Positions 6,254-7,079 of a stretch of 7,079 nucleotides of DNA are shown piece by piece. The notes under the pieces are model-generated. The model saw only the letters and a list, made by a program, of their open reading frames with translations, made no database searches and had not been told where the DNA came from. Numbering within the stretch: the stretch's first letter is position 1; each line of letters starts with the position of its first letter. The translations under genes and the position numbers were made by a program. Source of the DNA: Oceanospirillaceae bacterium (GTDB lineage: Bacteria; Pseudomonadota; Gammaproteobacteria; Pseudomonadales; Balneatricaceae); contig DNNY01000021.1 of assembly GCA_003497765.1 (NCBI GenBank), positions 1 through 7,079 of the forward strand. Reading direction: 5' to 3'.

Positions 6254-6310
6254 ATGGTCATAACTTGCGTTGTATTTATCCTCATTTGTGGCAGGTCTAG
6301 ACTCAAATAG
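6254..6310 (+). CDS. Possible 18-residue leader peptide upstream of aceA
   Basis: An ATG at 6254 opens an 18-codon frame, MVITCVVFILICGRSRLK, ending at TAG (6308-6310). AGGTGA (6245-6250) lies just upstream, with the AGG core at usable though short spacing. The frame covers the left arm of the long stem and stops in its loop, 50 bp before aceA. Frames this short occur often by chance and the hydrophobic sequence carries no run of a single regulatory amino acid. It is listed as a candidate only because its position relative to the stem is that of a leader ORF. Confidence 0.2.
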   Translation: MVITCVVFILICGRSRLK

Positions 6311-6342
6311 TTACTTATGAGTAGCAAATCCGAGATAAATAC
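6272..6342 (+). promoter_or_regulatory. Interrupted long stem in the aceA leader
   Basis: GTATTTATC (6272-6280) pairs perfectly with GATAAATAC (6334-6342). With one bulged base on the left and two on the right the pairing continues: TC with GA, then ATTTG (6284-6288) with CAAAT (6325-6329). The loop contains the palindrome GTCTAGAC and a 5-bp dyad ACTCA/TGAGT (6301-6305 and 6318-6322). The right arm ends four bases before the aceA ribosome binding site. It could be an RNA leader structure or paired regulator sites in DNA. Confidence 0.45.
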
Positions 6343-6360
6343 TAATAAGAGGATCGGACC

Positions 6361-7079
6361 ATGTCTCAATATCAAGAAGATATCCATAACTTGGATAACC
6401 TAAAAGCATCTTATGGTGCTGCTTGGGGTGCCATAAACCCTGAGTCTGCAGCCCGTATGAAAGCGCAGAACCGTTTTAAAACCGGTTTGGATATAGCCCG
6501 TTATACAGCCAATATAATGCGTGCTGATATGCAAAGTTATGATCAAGACCCATCCCAATATACTCAGTCCTTGGGTTGTTGGCATGGCTTTATCGGTCAG
6601 CAAAAAATGATTTCGATAAAAAAACATTTTCAATCAACTAAAGGGCGTTATCTCTATCTATCGGGATGGATGGTGGCCGCTTTACGTTCTGACTTTGGAC
6701 CATTGCCAGATCAATCCATGCACGAAAAAACTTCAGTTGCTGCCTTGATTGCCGAGCTTTATACCTTTCTTCGTCAGGCCGATGCCCGCGAACTGGGTGG
6801 TTTGTTTCGTGAGTTAGATGATGCTAGGCAAAAGGCAGATAAACTGGCCACCGAAGCAGTGTTAAATAAGATTGACCAATTTCAAACCCATATTGTGCCT
6901 ATCGTGGCTGATATTGATGCTGGTTTTGGTAATGCTGAGGCTACCTATCTGCTGGCTAAGCGCATGATTCAAGCAGGGGCCTGTTGTATTCAGTTAGAAA
7001 ACCAAGTTTCTGATGAAAAACAATGTGGCCACCAAGACGGTAAAGTAACAGTACCTCATGCTGAATTTTTAGCAAAGAT
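6361..7079 (+). CDS. aceA: Isocitrate lyase, long form (5' part, cut by window edge)
   Basis: This enzyme cleaves isocitrate to succinate and glyoxylate, the first committed step of the glyoxylate shunt, needed for growth on acetate and fatty acids. It is cytosolic, Mg-dependent and tetrameric. The 239 complete codons seen here match the Pseudomonas-type long isocitrate lyase of about 531 residues, so a little over half is missing. Visible landmarks: NRFKTGLDIA near residue 37, TQSLGCWHGFIGQQK near 68, substrate-site SGW (101-103), SDFGPLPDQSMHEKT near 110, metal-site DIDAGFGNAEAT with D184 and D186, and the catalytic loop KQCGH (220-224) with nucleophile C222. The KQCGH spelling, where E. 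coli has KKCGH, fits the long form. The ATG at 6361 has AAGAGGA seven bases upstream and matches the family N-terminus. It is divergent from a LysR regulator, with a long structured leader, suggesting carbon-source control. The C-terminal part lies outside the window. Confidence 0.96.
   Translation, partial: MSQYQEDIHNLDNLKASYGAAWGAINPESAARMKAQNRFKTGLDIARYTANIMRADMQSYDQDPSQYTQSLGCWHGFIGQQKMISIKKHFQSTKGRYLYLSGWMVAALRSDFGPLPDQSMHEKTSVAALIAELYTFLRQADARELGGLFRELDDARQKADKLATEAVLNKIDQFQTHIVPIVADIDAGFGNAEATYLLAKRMIQAGACCIQLENQVSDEKQCGHQDGKVTVPHAEFLAK

Larger units (their letters stand above)
5993..6360. other. Divergent LysR/aceA regulatory region
   Basis: This is 368 bp of very AT-rich DNA with no substantial gene. 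From left to right it holds the lysR promoter with a dyad (6030-6059), a T7 tract and an 11-bp inverted repeat with distant arms (6106-6186), and an imperfect 13-bp palindrome at 6204-6216. A possible aceA -10 TATAGT lies at 6237-6242, then a tiny ORF with a ribosome binding site (6254-6310). Last is an interrupted long stem (6272-6342) and the aceA ribosome binding site AAGAGGA at 6347-6353, seven bases before the ATG. The length is much more than two simple promoters need. Confidence 0.8.

Noticed and set aside
6400..6633. 77-codon frame antisense to aceA
   Set aside because: The sense strand encodes conserved isocitrate lyase here; the antisense product has no recognisable features.
1..7079. 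Mobile element, CRISPR, toxin-antitoxin or defence system
   Set aside because: No transposase, integrase, repeat-spacer array, terminal repeats or known defence domains; all large genes are core metabolism, RNA handling or regulation.

Overview
This window looks like an ordinary chromosomal segment of a gammaproteobacterium, probably a marine relative of Pseudomonas in the Cellvibrionales/Oceanospirillales/Alteromonadales range. This rests on the protein types: a short-form (about 405-residue) argininosuccinate synthase, a PyrC and RNase T very close to the enterobacterial/pseudomonad forms, an RhlE helicase, and the long isocitrate lyase known from Pseudomonas. Base composition is moderate and clearly lower in GC than Pseudomonas. 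The neighbourhood argG / pyrC / rnt also occurs in Pseudomonas (from memory, not checked). I see no transposase, integrase, CRISPR array, tRNA or rRNA gene.

Layout. At 1-1515, on the minus strand, is a two-gene unit pyrC-rnt (dihydroorotase, then ribonuclease T). The genes are 12 nt apart and rnt runs off the left edge. A 225-bp divergent intergenic region (1516-1740) separates it from argG (1741-2961, plus strand). That region has a clear TATAAT box set inside an unusual nested inverted repeat. argG ends at a strong intrinsic terminator (2976-3013).

Next comes a small self-contained unit: promoter-like elements, a good ribosome binding site, a 62-codon gene of unknown function (3136-3324) and its own long-stemmed terminator (3380-3437). 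Convergent to it lies rhlE (3490-4878, minus strand). A 151-bp gap with two dyads and a GC-rich hairpin then leads to a LysR-family regulator (5030-5992, minus strand).

The regulator is divergent from aceA, isocitrate lyase (6361 to the right edge, plus strand, incomplete). The 368-bp region between them is the richest non-coding stretch. It has a consensus-like lysR promoter overlapped by a TATTGAT/ATCAATA dyad, an 11-bp inverted repeat with arms about 60 bp apart, a short possible leader ORF, and a long interrupted stem ending just before the aceA ribosome binding site.

Functionally the genes serve pyrimidine synthesis (pyrC), RNA 3'-end maturation (rnt), arginine synthesis (argG), RNA remodelling (rhlE) and the glyoxylate shunt (aceA). 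PyrC and ArgG both draw on carbamoyl-phosphate-derived metabolites, since aspartate and carbamoyl groups feed both pathways, so the divergent pair is metabolically sensible. The genes are conventional. What deserves a second look is the control DNA around argG and aceA and the orphan 62-residue protein.
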